NCBI RefSeq assembly: GCF_000003815.2
Contig: NC_049984.1
Coordinates: 17,830,751 to 17,894,750, forward strand
Length of the DNA: 64,000 bases
Direction: 5' to 3'
Source of the DNA: Branchiostoma floridae
Taxonomy: Eukaryota; Chordata; Leptocardii; Amphioxiformes; Branchiostomatidae
Shown here in pieces: positions 50,629 through 62,173 of this stretch. Numbering within the stretch: position 1 is the first letter of the stretch; the number at the start of each line of letters is the position of its first letter. The position numbers and the translations under genes are program-made. Under the pieces are notes generated by a model, which had not been told where the DNA came from, did not search any database, and worked only from the letters and a program-made list of their open reading frames with translations.

Positions 50629-51256
50629 GACATATTAAATTGTTTCAAACTGAAGAAAAATCCCATCAAAACCTGACAAAATGTGCAAATCAGATATATC
50701 ATTTTTGTTTAGATGTAATTCCTGATTGACAGTGACAAGTGGGCTGTCAAAGCTGGTACATGATTCAATTATTTTAAAGGAGAAATAATGAGTTTTCTAT
50801 CAAGTTGGTTAATGTTTTTGCAAAATACTCGGTGCTTTCTTGCTAAGTCATAATTGGCCATCTACACATCAGAGAACCTCCAGTCCGTCTACAAAGACAG
50901 GGAGAAAGCAGATGCTACTGCCTGGGTTGAGGGGGGGGGGGCTGGGGGGGGGGGCTGGGGGGGGGGGGCTTGTCCTTAAAATGGGGGGGAATGTACTTTT
51001 GCCCCCCGGGACCTAACACTGTATCACACATTGCTCACTAAAACCGTCTTTTAATCAATCATTCAGAAAGCTTTCATACAGACTGACCTGGCGTGCTCGG
51101 TCAATTATTCATGACACGAAATCGGTATTAGTTGTTTTTATAAACTGCTCAGTACAACGAAGGCTTATACTTCTAGTACATTATCAGAGCCTTCGCGCTA
51201 CAGTGGCGGACAGTGTAACAATACATTTCAGCTTGGTGTCAGCAACTTAATCATTG
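50629..51256. other. Upstream region of the Gal3ST-like gene; no gene seen
   Basis: It contains a long interrupted G tract (50931-50968) and AT-rich sequence. No other gene is visible. Confidence 0.5.
50931..50968 (+). repeat. G-tract array (quadruplex-forming)
   Basis: Runs of 11, 11 and 14 G (lengths approximate) are separated by CT, about 290 bp upstream of the Gal3ST-like start codon. It can form several G-quadruplexes. Exact lengths may be sequencing-limited. Confidence 0.85.
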
Positions 51257-52979
51257 ATGAACATGGTGCCAGGAAGGTGGGCTGTTTTTGTTCTGCTCGG
51301 ATGTCTGGTAGTCTTTTCCTTCCTGTTCCAGTTTCGCCATACGCTGTACAACTGGAACCACCTCGTATCTGGTAGGCAAGGAGACAATACAACACAGAGT
51401 GTATCTATAAGGTATTTCTTAATAATTTTGTCTTTTCCCAGAAATATCAATATTTTCTCTATGTATATCATAAAATTCTACGGTGAATTATATCTATAAT
51501 ATTAGGCAATCACAGGTAAACGCCAGAAATTGATACTAGCACCTTTCCCGATATAGCCTATCTTTCTTGTTTGTAGACCCGGTATTGTACCGTTGATATC
51601 ACTGTATTATTGATAGTGTCCAAACAATATTGTCTATCTCCCGTATATTGATTATTAGCATTTTGATACCGCACTTGCATGCAAGGTTTTCCTGTTACTT
51701 TCACATGGCGATTATTGTCCATTGGTTTGCGTCAAACTGATAAAGCCATCTTGCATCTAGAGTGATCTATTAATTCGGTTTTCATTTATTGAGGATATGC
51801 GTTTCATTCGGGGTATTTGTTGTTCCCATACTTTGATCATATCTTTATATGATTTTCTTTTTGTAGCTGACTTGAAATTGAAATTATCAACTTGAACTAT
51901 TCGAAAATGCTGAATTTGAAATGACCATTTGGCTTGTTGGTTGGTTGGCAGTTCTACCCTGCATGTTTTAGTTGCTGCCGTTTTAGAATTCATGTAGCAT
52001 TTCTCCCTCCGAGTCTACGTTTTGTGTGCCAGAATGACTGTATGGCAAAACCACGGAGGCTATATTTCTATGTAACCTCCTTGGTAAATCGAATACCGAA
52101 ATAACATTTAAAAATCAGTCAGCCAAAAGGTTCAACAACGACTTTTTGGTCCTTTTGTTCTTTGAACAAAAGAGTTGTCACTGTGTGTAATTCGTTCACG
52201 TCGCAAGCCTGGAAGATCATTAGCCTTCATATATTATGCTTTGTCGCCGTCAAATACTTCACTGTCTGATTCTTTTTGCTATGTATATATTGCTATTATC
52301 TGTCGCAGACACCTGAATCATTCTTCACCCGAAAGGCTTTTTTTATTATGCCCTTTGATTTCAAAACAGGCTTCAGTCCTTGTTGCTAAAAGAACGTGCT
52401 CTGTGCAGTCATGCAACAGGACAATCATTCTAGTGCCGATATTATGGTTACACACAATACGGCTGTCAGAATATATGTACATCAATGTCTATATTCCCTC
52501 TAGGGCAGGGAAAACGCCCAGCGGTCACGTCAAATCGGGCGTGAACATCACGGATAAAAGCCACGCGAAAGAAGACGTTGGGTACGAGATAAACGTTACT
52601 GACGTGTCCTGGAATCACCCCGCGCTTGCTGATCACTGCCAGACTCGGAAGAGTTTTGTTTTCATCAAAGTGCACAAGGCAGGATCACACAACACCGCCT
52701 GCATTCTTCAGGTACGTGTAGCAATACTTGTAGTACGCGAAGAAGCAAATCCTGAAATCCAATTATTAAGGGAATTATCTAAGCCTACACGCAAAATCTA
52801 CACGTTTTGCTGGAGGAGAGTGTGTGACAGAGAGACAGAGACAGACAGACAGAGTCTGGGACAGACAGACAGAGGCAGACAGAGACAGACAGACAGAGAC
52901 GCAGAGATGGCAGGAGGTAGAGAGAGAGACAGGCACAGAGAGACAGAAAGAGACGCAGAGAGAGAAGGAGGCAGAGAAC

Positions 52980-53011
<32 letters not shown>

Positions 53012-54191
53012 GACAGAGACAGAGGCGCAGAGAGAGAAGGAGACGGAAAGCAAGTGACAGAGAGACAGAGACAGAGAGACAGAGTCAGAGAGAGACGCAG
53101 AGGGAGAAGGAGACAGAGAGAGGGGGAGAGAAAGGGAGGGAGGGAGGGAGAGGTTGCGCTAACAATATCATTTTTCTCTTTTGTTTCTCCTCCAGAGATT
53201 TGTATGGACCAACAACCTGACCATCATGCTACCACAGAACCCCGACACGTCCGTTCTGAGACGTCCGGATCTGACGTATGTAAAACCGCCATTCTACCCT
53301 CCATATGACGTCATGCTGCATCACTTACGCTACAACAGGCCCCAGATGTCAAACCTCATGCAGAAGAATGCGGTTTTCCTCGCCATCTTACGTTACCCTC
53401 TCAGTCACCTAAAATCTTCCATCAACTATTTTCACGTGGACAAACGTCTCGGATTACGAAAGGAAAACCCTCTGGAAGATTTTCTGAGCGACCCCAAGTA
53501 TTTTCTCGGCACGATGGCGCTAAAAACAAGGAACTGGCAGGCTTTCATGATGGGCATATCTCCATGGTACTCTGGGAACAAGAAGATGGCGCAAGCTCGT
53601 ATCCAAGAACTTGGGACAGAGTTTGATCACGTGATGATTTTGGAGTATTACGACGAATCGTTGGTGTTGCTGAAAATAAAACTATGTTGGAATCTTCAAG
53701 ACATCTTATACGACAGACAAGTCCGGAATTATCGTTCTTATTCCTACAAGAACGCAGAAATACCGGAGAAGCTTCAAGAAAACCATTACCGCTCAAGCGA
53801 CCTGGACTACAGATTGTACGACTTCTTCAACAAAACTCTCTGGCGGGAAATCGCAGAAGGCGGAGACGATTTTCGGAACGAAGTAGAGTTATTCAAACGA
53901 GTGAACTATGAAGTAAATCTCTACTGCAATAGCTCTGCAAATGAGAGTAGTTATGTTGTGCAAGGGACGATATGGAACGAAGAGTTCACGGTTGACCAGA
54001 AGTTGTGTTCTGAGCTAAAAATGAGCAGGACAGACTGGGATAGGCGCTTTTTCAAAAGGCAGGGGAAGGTACCACAGCGAAGGACAAAGGGCACCAACAT
54101 CAGTTTTATCAAGGATTTTGTAAAGCGTGCAGGTGTAGCTCACCGAAGGAGAGGTCCTCAAATGGGCCCGGTGAATGTTATAAAGGTTTAA
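51257..54191 (+). CDS. Galactose-3-O-sulfotransferase-like type II membrane enzyme
   Basis: Gal3ST enzymes transfer sulfate from PAPS to galactose O-3 on glycolipids or glycoproteins in the Golgi. Three exons join in phase: 51257-51411, 52504-52711, 53196-54191 (452 residues from the first ATG; the next ATG is two codons on). A signal-anchor at residues 8-25 (WAVFVLLGCLVVFSFLF) follows a short basic N-terminus. The 5'-phosphosulfate loop is FVFIKVHKAGSHNTACILQ (103-121), then RFVWTNNLTIMLPQN. The 3'-phosphate segment is ILRYPLSHLKSSINYF (from about 185). LRYNRPQM and DHVMILEYYDESLVLL are further family landmarks. Several N-glycosylation sequons are present (NIT, NVT, NLT, NKT). AATAAA at 54606-54611. 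Intron 2 holds a large purine repeat. Substrate unknown. Confidence 0.9.
52815..53150 (+). repeat. GACA/GAGA purine-rich microsatellite in Gal3ST intron 2
   Basis: About 335 bp of interrupted GAGA, GACA and GGGA units on the plus strand, ending about 45 bp before the exon 3 acceptor (53195). It keeps one forward frame open, giving a spurious Arg/Glu/Asp-rich translation. Confidence 0.95.
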
Positions 54192-54710
54192 TCATTTGTG
54201 GTCCTTCTATGAAGGATAACATAGGAAAAGAGGAAGGCTAAAGTGCTGCTAAAACTAGCTCCTATGCTGATGTAAATGGTGCCAATTTTTCTGATTTTTA
54301 TTCAGGTTTGTTATTGCGTTTATGATGTTGTATGAGAGGCATTTTTAGGGTAAGAAGTTCAATTGCTACGCAATTACGAAGACAACCAGTGGATAAAATT
54401 GTAATCATTATTTGATTTTTTGTCATTCATCCAAGTAGACGACGAGTGTATCACGGGGATTTTTAAAAAAATGAAGAACACATATTGTTGTGTGTTGGTT
54501 CGAGTAAAGATCCTAAACGGGGAACATGCGGCTCCAGCGTCTTTTCTGAAGATGTGGCGTAAGTGTGAACGGTTGGCTTGAGGTTATCTTTCCCCATATA
54601 CTATAAATAAACAACAAGTAGTTACCTGTTTACCGAGCAAAGGTTGTCTCCCTGTACCTTTACCATGAGGACAAAGTTTAACTTTCTCTCACCTGTCGAG
54701 GTCAGGAACA

Positions 54711-57700
54711 ATGGCGAAGCTCGGAACGGCCGGGCTTGTCTTCGTCACGGTATTTGCTGGTTTGCTGTAAGTTATCAAGTTTTCCCATTCTCTCCAGCTT
54801 TCAAATTACCATAACTTTATTAATTTGAGTATCGTTCCCATTTTAGATTCACTATTCGCAATAGATGTTGTTAAACTATGCATTGCATGTATGAAGTTAC
54901 GATCATTGCAGTGTTTTAAATTTCCGAGCCGTCTTTCCGTGGTCTTTTTTTTTTCACAAGAGAACTTAAAAATTAATGAACCACAGCACATACATATATC
55001 TTAGACAAAGTTTTCTAAGGGGCCCATTATTGATCATTTTGAAATAATCGCTAGCGTTGTAACGCCCGAGTGTACGGTACAAAGGTTTCCTGCGACCATT
55101 ATCGTACCCTTTGACCTATGTTTCAGTTGGTGTGTACATGGTCAGCTTGAAGCCAGGACCCTGTTCAGGTAACACAATAACTCTATTGCAGTCCATGCCC
55201 GAAGACTGATTGCAATCGTACAAGAGTACTTTAAATAAGTAAAGTAAACAAACATGCAAACAGTAGACAAATGGGTAGAAGCAAAACTATCAAATAGTAC
55301 TGTTTGGTTCAGCAGCTAGTGTTGACCTGTTTCTACGCCGTTTCAAGTAGACAAAAAAAACTGGATGATTTTGACAGAAAGACTAGGAGAATTGAATATG
55401 AGTATAGATTACCATTATTACCTTTACCATTTTGCAAGTCAATGGAAACATGAACATAATCGACGGTACAAAACGGACGATGAAGAGAGGGCGAGGTTTG
55501 CTACGTTCCAAGACAACCTCCTCAAGATCGAGAAGCTGAACGCAGAATACAGGTGACCAACTCGGCTACTAGTATTTTGAAACGGTCTGTCACCACATAG
55601 AATTTTGAATTTTTGTTCGCTTTCGTTGCGCAGATAATGGTCTAAAGTGATGAATTTTCATAAGGTCTTACACAGGAAATACTTTTATCATTTTTGCTAG
55701 AACGATCTCATGTAATATGACGCTTTCTTTCATGATATTATCTTGGTCCATATTTTCTTATTTTATAAAGGATATTGTACTCGAAGTTGAAAACACAACT
55801 AGTCCAGTGGACTAGCCCCCTGCTGTAGTGATTGTTGTCTGAGAAGACGGTACACACAGAAAGTGCGGGGTAGATGTTAACTAAGGACTAACTAATATTA
55901 TTTATTCATTTACCATAACGTATGCTACTCTGTTGTTTGAATTGCTCAGTGGGACAGAGTTTGCGACTAACCAGTTCGCAGACATGTCAGGGGATGAGTT
56001 CAGGTCGAAGATTCTCATGCGGCCGCTCCCTCCCCCACAACACCCGAGAGAAAGGTACGTTCTGCGTTACCGTTACGTTAGCCTAGCTTACCGTTACCCG
56101 ACACTGGGACTAAATCGACCGCCGTAAGATACCTATCGTACGACTGTTATCGTGCGATAGATTCATGATCAGTTTGCACAGAATAACAACTAGAAATGGC
56201 AAATGCTTTGGGCTATGCTACTATGCGGTGTGTATTTTGGTGTTTGTTGTGACATTTGAATGAATGATAGAGGGGAAACACTACCTTTAGTACAGTAAAT
56301 GACCATCCTATTATTTCTGACCGAAAATATTTCGTCCCATCTGAAGCTTATAACCCTTTCAGTAACCATTCCTTAGCCGATTCAGCACAGTGATTCAACA
56401 ATACATCACGACATATCATTGCAGAATTCAGTCGCCAAAGCCATCTTATTGAGTAAGTAAGCTCTTGTTTCTCATTGGGTCTGTATCTCATTTCGTATTC
56501 GAATTCTGCATAGATATTTGCGGGCTGACGGCGAAGTCAATGACCTACCAGAGGCTTACAACTGGGTGGACCATGGAGCCGTCACTCCCATCAAGGATCA
56601 AGGTAAGATAAGATAGGATCAAGCATATTTCCCTCCCTAGCCCTGTAGTATGACAAATGTACTGGAAAGACTGTGCAAGTATATGGTAAGTCGCATCCCA
56701 CGTGTCCCATGATTATTACATAGTCTGTTACAAAATGTTTTAGTCTCGCAGAGCTCACACATTTAGTTTAAGTAATGGAAGCTGTAAAACGTACACTATA
56801 ATAAGCTGTATTCTATACAAAAGGTATTACTCAAATTATCGTTTTATGTGGATACACTTGGGTAGCGTAGTCGTTTGACATAAGACGATGGCGTAATACC
56901 CCCCCTCACATAAGGCGAAAATCGATCGGACGACGAGTCTGCGAGCTCTCAATTACGAGGAGGTATGACCCTGCTGCCNNNNNNNNNNNNNNNNNNNNNN
57001 NNNNNNNNNNNNNNNNNNNNNNNNNNNNNNNNNNNNNNNNNNNNNNNNNNNNNNNNNNNNNNNNNNNNNNNNNNNNNNTGACCCTGCTGCCGACGAAGAA
57101 ATGGCAGAGTTTCCCCTTCCCGTCAGGGTCATGCCTCCTCGTAATTTAGAGCTCGCAGACTCGTCGTCCGATCGATTTTCGCCTAATGTGAGGGGGGTAT
57201 AAAGAAGCATGTAACCAAGCGGTTAACCTCGAGACGTCACACAAAATCGCTTCACTCATGTCTTCTGCTTCTTGTATCGAAGGTTCGGCTGGATCGTGTT
57301 GGGCTTTCAGGTAAGCATTTAGCCGATAATAACGGGATCTTAATCCGAAATTCGACACTTCATTACCGACCACTATAACTTAACATTTGTAACTTATGTA
57401 TCTAAACTAGCAATTGTAACTTAGGTATTAGTTATCTTGATACATGTAGCGTATCTGTATGAAGTAAAATGCCAGAACCCAACACAAAATTTAAAAGAAT
57501 AGGCCTGGGTGCACGCGCATTAGTGTGCTTGGCTGAAAAAGCGCGCCGTAGCAAAGCCGCATTGCACAACTAAATACTTGAAAAGGCCTTAACGGTTAAC
57601 TCAGTTGAGAATCACTACTTCCCCATCACCTTATACCGTCAGTACCATAGAGAACCTGGAAGGACAGTGGTTTCTGGCGAAACACCCGCTCACAAACCTG

Positions 57701-60022
57701 TCGGTGGAACAAGTGGTTGACTGTGATGACAACACTGACCCCAAAACGTGAGTACAAACACTTCTGTAGAAGAGCTAAATTGTATCAATAACAGCACTTA
57801 CAACGGGCTCCACATATATATTATAGATTGTGTACATGTAGGGGATCTTTCAGAAGATATAATCATATAAGATGCTTGTAGTTTGAATCGGACCAGATGG
57901 TAGGCAAAACATGTCTGTCCTTGGTGCTGAAGGGAGCTCACATCACCAAAACTGACACTTGTACAGTATGCAGCAACTTGTTGTTTATGGGCTATAATCT
58001 ACATATGAGCAAAACTCGTCCTTATGGTTAATGCCTATTTCTTCTTCATTCCTACAGAGGCAATGCTGACTGTGGAGTATTCGGAGGTTGGCCGTACCTT
58101 GCATTTCAATACATCAAGCGTGTGGTAAGTTAAGCATCGTTGTTTTTTTTGCGCTGAGACCTCGTCTATTTCGGCCTATAAACTACACCGAGTAATATTG
58201 AAAAGTGTTGGGTAGTAATTCTACCCTGCGCTGAACGTACTAAGAGGTAGTCGGGAGCAAAGTTGTAGAAAAGTCCTGATTGTGTGACGTGGTCGGAGCT
58301 TCAATTTCTTGCACATTTCCGTACTTTTAGGGAGGTATAGAGAAGGAAGAGGACTACCCGTACTGCAGCGGGTTGGGAGGTGAGAAGGGCACCTGTTTCC
58401 CCTGTCCCGCCCCGGCGTACAACGCCAGCATGTGCGGCCCCGCCGTCAGCTACTGTAACGAGACGGAGAGCTGCGGCTTCAGACTCGACAAGTCCAAATT
58501 TATCCCGGGACTACAAGTCACTGACTGGGCGGCTATTGACACGGTATGATGCCCGGAAACTTAGGCTTCGGCCACACCAGTTTAATTTGTTCATTCTCGC
58601 ATTTTTTCTGAAACAAATTGGACCGGCAGGTCGAAAAAAATAATTAAACAAATAATAAGTTTTCATGTTTCCTTGGCACATTTTATGCAACAAATCAATA
58701 TTGAGGATGGTCGACGATTAGTAAAGCCCCAATTTTGAAAAAAAATACCCTTCCGTCCAAAGTAACCACATACAAGCACTGAAATTTGAGGCCCATAGTT
58801 TATTTGAGAGTCAGGAGAGGCAGTGAAATTTGTCATAGGGAGGTGTGGACTTTTTTTTTTTTTGAAATTGGGAAAAATAGGACAGCCGAGAATCCGAGAA
58901 GCAACAAATCAACTTTGTGTGGCCTTAACGTTATCTCTCCTCCTATAAATATCGTACACAGGATACTATATATAGCATTGAATATTTCTGTCCAAGATCT
59001 AGAGACCAAAGTTATACCGTATGAAAAAGAGACTTGAGTTCGTAGTCGACCTTTCCTTCTTAAAATGTTGTTTCTGTCTGTAACACGTTAACGTTTTCTC
59101 TGCTTGTCACGATTTCTCGCCAATAGAACGAGACAACCATTGCCGTACAGTTGATGAAGATTGGTCCGCTGTCCGTCGCGCTGAATGCAGTCCTGTTGCA
59201 GTTCTACCACAGGGGGGTGTTCGAGCCGCACTTCTGCGATCCGAAAAGTCTGGACCACGGTAAGGACTAAAGGTGCACTCTCACTGCACTTGCGTCAAGC
59301 TTGCGTCACTGCGGGGTTCGTTGACTCAAGGTTGACTGCGTCACTTTTTGGAATTTTCTCCGATTTTTTTATTATTTAGACATTGCGTAAAACGTAAAGT
59401 ATAACTTAGTAGACGACAAAATACACAAAAAGTAAGAACATTCGTTCTTTATCTCTGAAACTCGTGGACATCTTTCTAACCCCGCAGTGACACAGGCTTG
59501 AGCAAGTGCCGTGAGAGTGGACCTTAACGTTACGTCATTAACACGAAAATCTCCTGTGCAACCTTATAACAGGAGATTGCACAGTGTACGCCCTTCTCGT
59601 GAACATGTATCTAAATTTTGTGGCAAGAAAGAACGCTTAACGATTCTTTTCTTGAAGCCTTCTATAACTTTGTTTTGGTTTTCAAAGACCAACTATTTGT
59701 ATGCAACAGACGTGTGCAGGTGCAAGAGACGCAAATGTTTGAAATGCATGCAGCTACTCTCATTGGTCGAACTGTTAATTGGCATGCTGTTATTGGTCAA
59801 ACTGCTAATGGTGATTGACAGCTAACTCTACACTGTGCAGCTGTTCTGCTGACTGGTTGGGGAGTGGAGAAGACCATATTTGGAGAGAAGAAGCCCTACT
59901 GGATCATCAAGAACTCCTGGGGAAAGAAGTGGGGCATGGACGGCTACTTCTACATCAAGCGTGGGGTCGGGCAGTGTGGCATCAACACTCAAGTTGCTAC
60001 AGCCATTCTTCAGAAAACTTAA
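54711..60022 (+). CDS. Papain-family cysteine protease (cathepsin L/F-like)
   Basis: A secreted or lysosomal endopeptidase zymogen. Eleven exons join in phase: 54711-54766, 55127-55168, 55439-55552, 55950-56054, 56514-56602, 57283-57310, 57643-57747, 58058-58124, 58331-58543, 59127-59259, 59841-60022 (377 residues). A signal peptide ([20 protein letters not shown]) is split across exons 1 and 2. The propeptide has a full ERFNIN pattern ([20 protein letters not shown]) and TNQFAD. The mature enzyme starts near [20 protein letters not shown]. Gln135, Cys141 (GSCWAFS), His317 (LDH) and Asn342 (IKNSWG) complete the active site. A Cys-rich insert (residues 214-250, six Cys) is not usual in cathepsin L. 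Catalytic Cys sits in a 28-nt exon. AATAAA at 60499-60504. Intron 5 and intron 9 contain MITEs. Confidence 0.95.
56899..57197. mobile_element. Foldback MITE, family F, with assembly gap inside
   Basis: CCCCCCCTCACATAAGGCGA and onward (56899-56978) is nearly the reverse complement of 57118-57197 (CTCGTAATTTAGAGCTCGCA to GTGAGGGGGG). The flanks TA/ATA could be a short target duplication. The 100 N lie between the arms. It is in intron 5 of the protease gene. Confidence 0.85.
58570..58924. mobile_element. MITE, family B copy 3 (diverged)
   Basis: Ends GGCCACACCAGTTTAATTTG and GTGTGGCC, with ATTTTTTCTGAAAC and GAGAATCCGAGAAGCAACAA inside, match the 696-1063 family at lower identity. It is in intron 9 of the protease gene. 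Confidence 0.6.
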
Positions 60023-62173
60023 AGACTTGTCATGTAACTCTAAAAGCATTATACATTATACAACAAAAAGAAGTGGTTGTAACCCTTAAAATCTATATTA
60101 CACCATAACATCATAAATTTTGCACGAATTATCATATTGCAACTGGGTACTTGGAGAAAAAAACATCAAGACCCAAGCATAACTCTTAAAGAATCGTTAA
60201 GTAATATCTTAGATACCACATGAGGCATCAGCCATCCCGTACTAAAATCGAACAGGAGTCATAGCAAGTATCGGTCTTTTTATCACCGGAAAGAATATGT
60301 TGTCAACAAAATAATGTTAGGGGCATGTTAATCTGAGAGCTTCAAATAGTAGTGAGTGACTGATATGAGTGTTTCAGGTGTGTCAACTGGTTTGGTGTGA
60401 TAACAGCCAACCAACACCATTGTCTGCAAGGCTAGTGCCACACTTGATCATATCTTATTGTACCTCTGCAAAATGTGCCAGTAATTTATGCCCTCAAGAA
60501 TAAAGAAATGTTTGTGGATGAACAAATGAGATGGATAACTCAAGGATAACAAGAGAAAGAAAGACTGATATTACATTTACTGATGTCTGATTCAAGTCTT
60601 CTTACTTCCATTCACAGTTAAATTTTCATTAACTGTTATCCATTCCCTAAGGCCACACCAATTTAATTTCTTGGTTCACGGATTTTTTCATAAAAAATAT
60701 GGAGTGAGAGGGCAAAATAAAAATAAAAATTGTAAAATGGTTGGGGTAAAGGTAAGGGCTAATCCAAAACATAAAGAATAAAAAGTTTACTGTACAGTAA
60801 CAGCACCTGTTCGTTGAATATTACAAAAGTAGTGTTAGTTTTTATGTTTGCTACACCAGAAAGTTGGTGAATGCAAGGAGGTTAAAGAAGGTGAATGGTT
60901 TCATTTATGGCAAAAATTTGCTGAGTGGTAATTTTTTATTTTATTTTATTTTTTCAAAAAATAGGAGCGAGCGAATCCGTGAACCAAGAAATTAAATTGT
61001 TGTGGCCTAAGCTGCATAAAATCATATCAAGACACATGAACAACAGACCATTTTCTTGCCAGGTAAAAAATTTATTGGTATCCAGTGCTGCAAAGCATGT
61101 GTACTGAATGTTGTGCCATACAGGGGTATCCTATTGAAATGTGTTTGATACAAGCTGAAGTGTGCATTAAAACTACACCATACACTTTCCAATCAAATGA
61201 TACACCAGTTCACTGTCAAATTGCATTAGGTAGTTATCATACAATTAACAGCAGAAAAATTGTAAGGAACATTCATTTGGTGCATCTTTTGTCCTATATT
61301 TCCTNNNNNNNNNNNNNNNNNNNNNNNNNNNNNNNNNNNNNNNNNNNNNNNNNNNNNNNNNNNNNNNNNNNNNNNNNNNNNNNNNNNNNNNNNNNNNNNN
61401 NNNNAATATTTCCCTCACTGCATCCCCTCTACTAAGAAAAGGAACTTTGTCTACCCCCCGTTTGAAACATTACATCATGCAGAAGACCAAATGTGCAGCT
61501 CTACCCTGGCATTATTCAATGTACAATTCTATCATTTCTTCCCTTTCATGGAAAATCTTACACCATCAAATTATTTAAAAGCAAAAAAAAAATACTAGTG
61601 GTTATTTCTTTAAAAACAAAAATACTATTAACACTAGTTCATCTTATGATTGAAATTGACAATTATTTGCTAATATCCGTGGTTGAGACCATTAACATTT
61701 TATTCACATTAATGAAGCTACCACTACCAATGACAGGCGATGATCAGTCTACCAATCAAAAGGCATAACACAAATGACATGGGAGGAATAGGGAATGTTT
61801 AGGACTTGATTAGCAATTCTATACACAAGTCATTGTTAGCCACACAACTATGCACATTAGTGTGAGGAATACTGAGGATGGTAAGAGAAACAAACTTACG
61901 AAGCAATGATTTCTTAAGAGACATAATGTTTGCCTAAAGTCATGTAATTCCGAAGAAATACAATGCTATGCATCAATAAGTTGCATTGACTATTCGTGTC
62001 AGATATTATTACTGCTCTCTACTTGCCATGGAACTGAACATAAACCATTACTGGATTGGATTATTTTCTACAAGAGTAGTTAAGGTTTGTCCATATACAG
62101 AGGGATGTGTGTTTCATGGCTAGACTTTTGTTGCGGTTTTGAATCATTTGTTTATACAGTATTCTAGAAAGGC
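60023..62173. other. Protease 3' UTR, MITE and gap; no further gene seen
   Basis: It contains the protease polyadenylation signal (60499), a family B MITE (60651-61007) and a 100-N gap (61305-61404). The stretch 61405-62173, next to the converging zinc-finger gene, shows no gene. Confidence 0.5.
60651..61007. mobile_element. MITE, family B copy 2
   Basis: Same terminal repeats as 696-1063 and flanked by TAA on both sides (60648-60650 and 61008-61010). The two copies agree over long stretches (for example ATGGTTGGGGTAAAGGTAA), so recent activity of the family is likely. Confidence 0.85.

Noticed and set aside
51362-51378. GT donor at 51372 or GC donor at 51379 for Gal3ST exon 1
   Set aside because: The GT donor at 51372 gives the wrong phase for exon 2. 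The GC donor would fit, but a normal GT donor at 51412 gives the same phase and a continuous frame.
52175-53308. 377-codon plus-strand frame across Gal3ST exon 2
   Set aside because: It is kept open by the GAGACA repeat inside intron 2. Good donor and acceptor sites and family alignment support splicing out 52712-53195.
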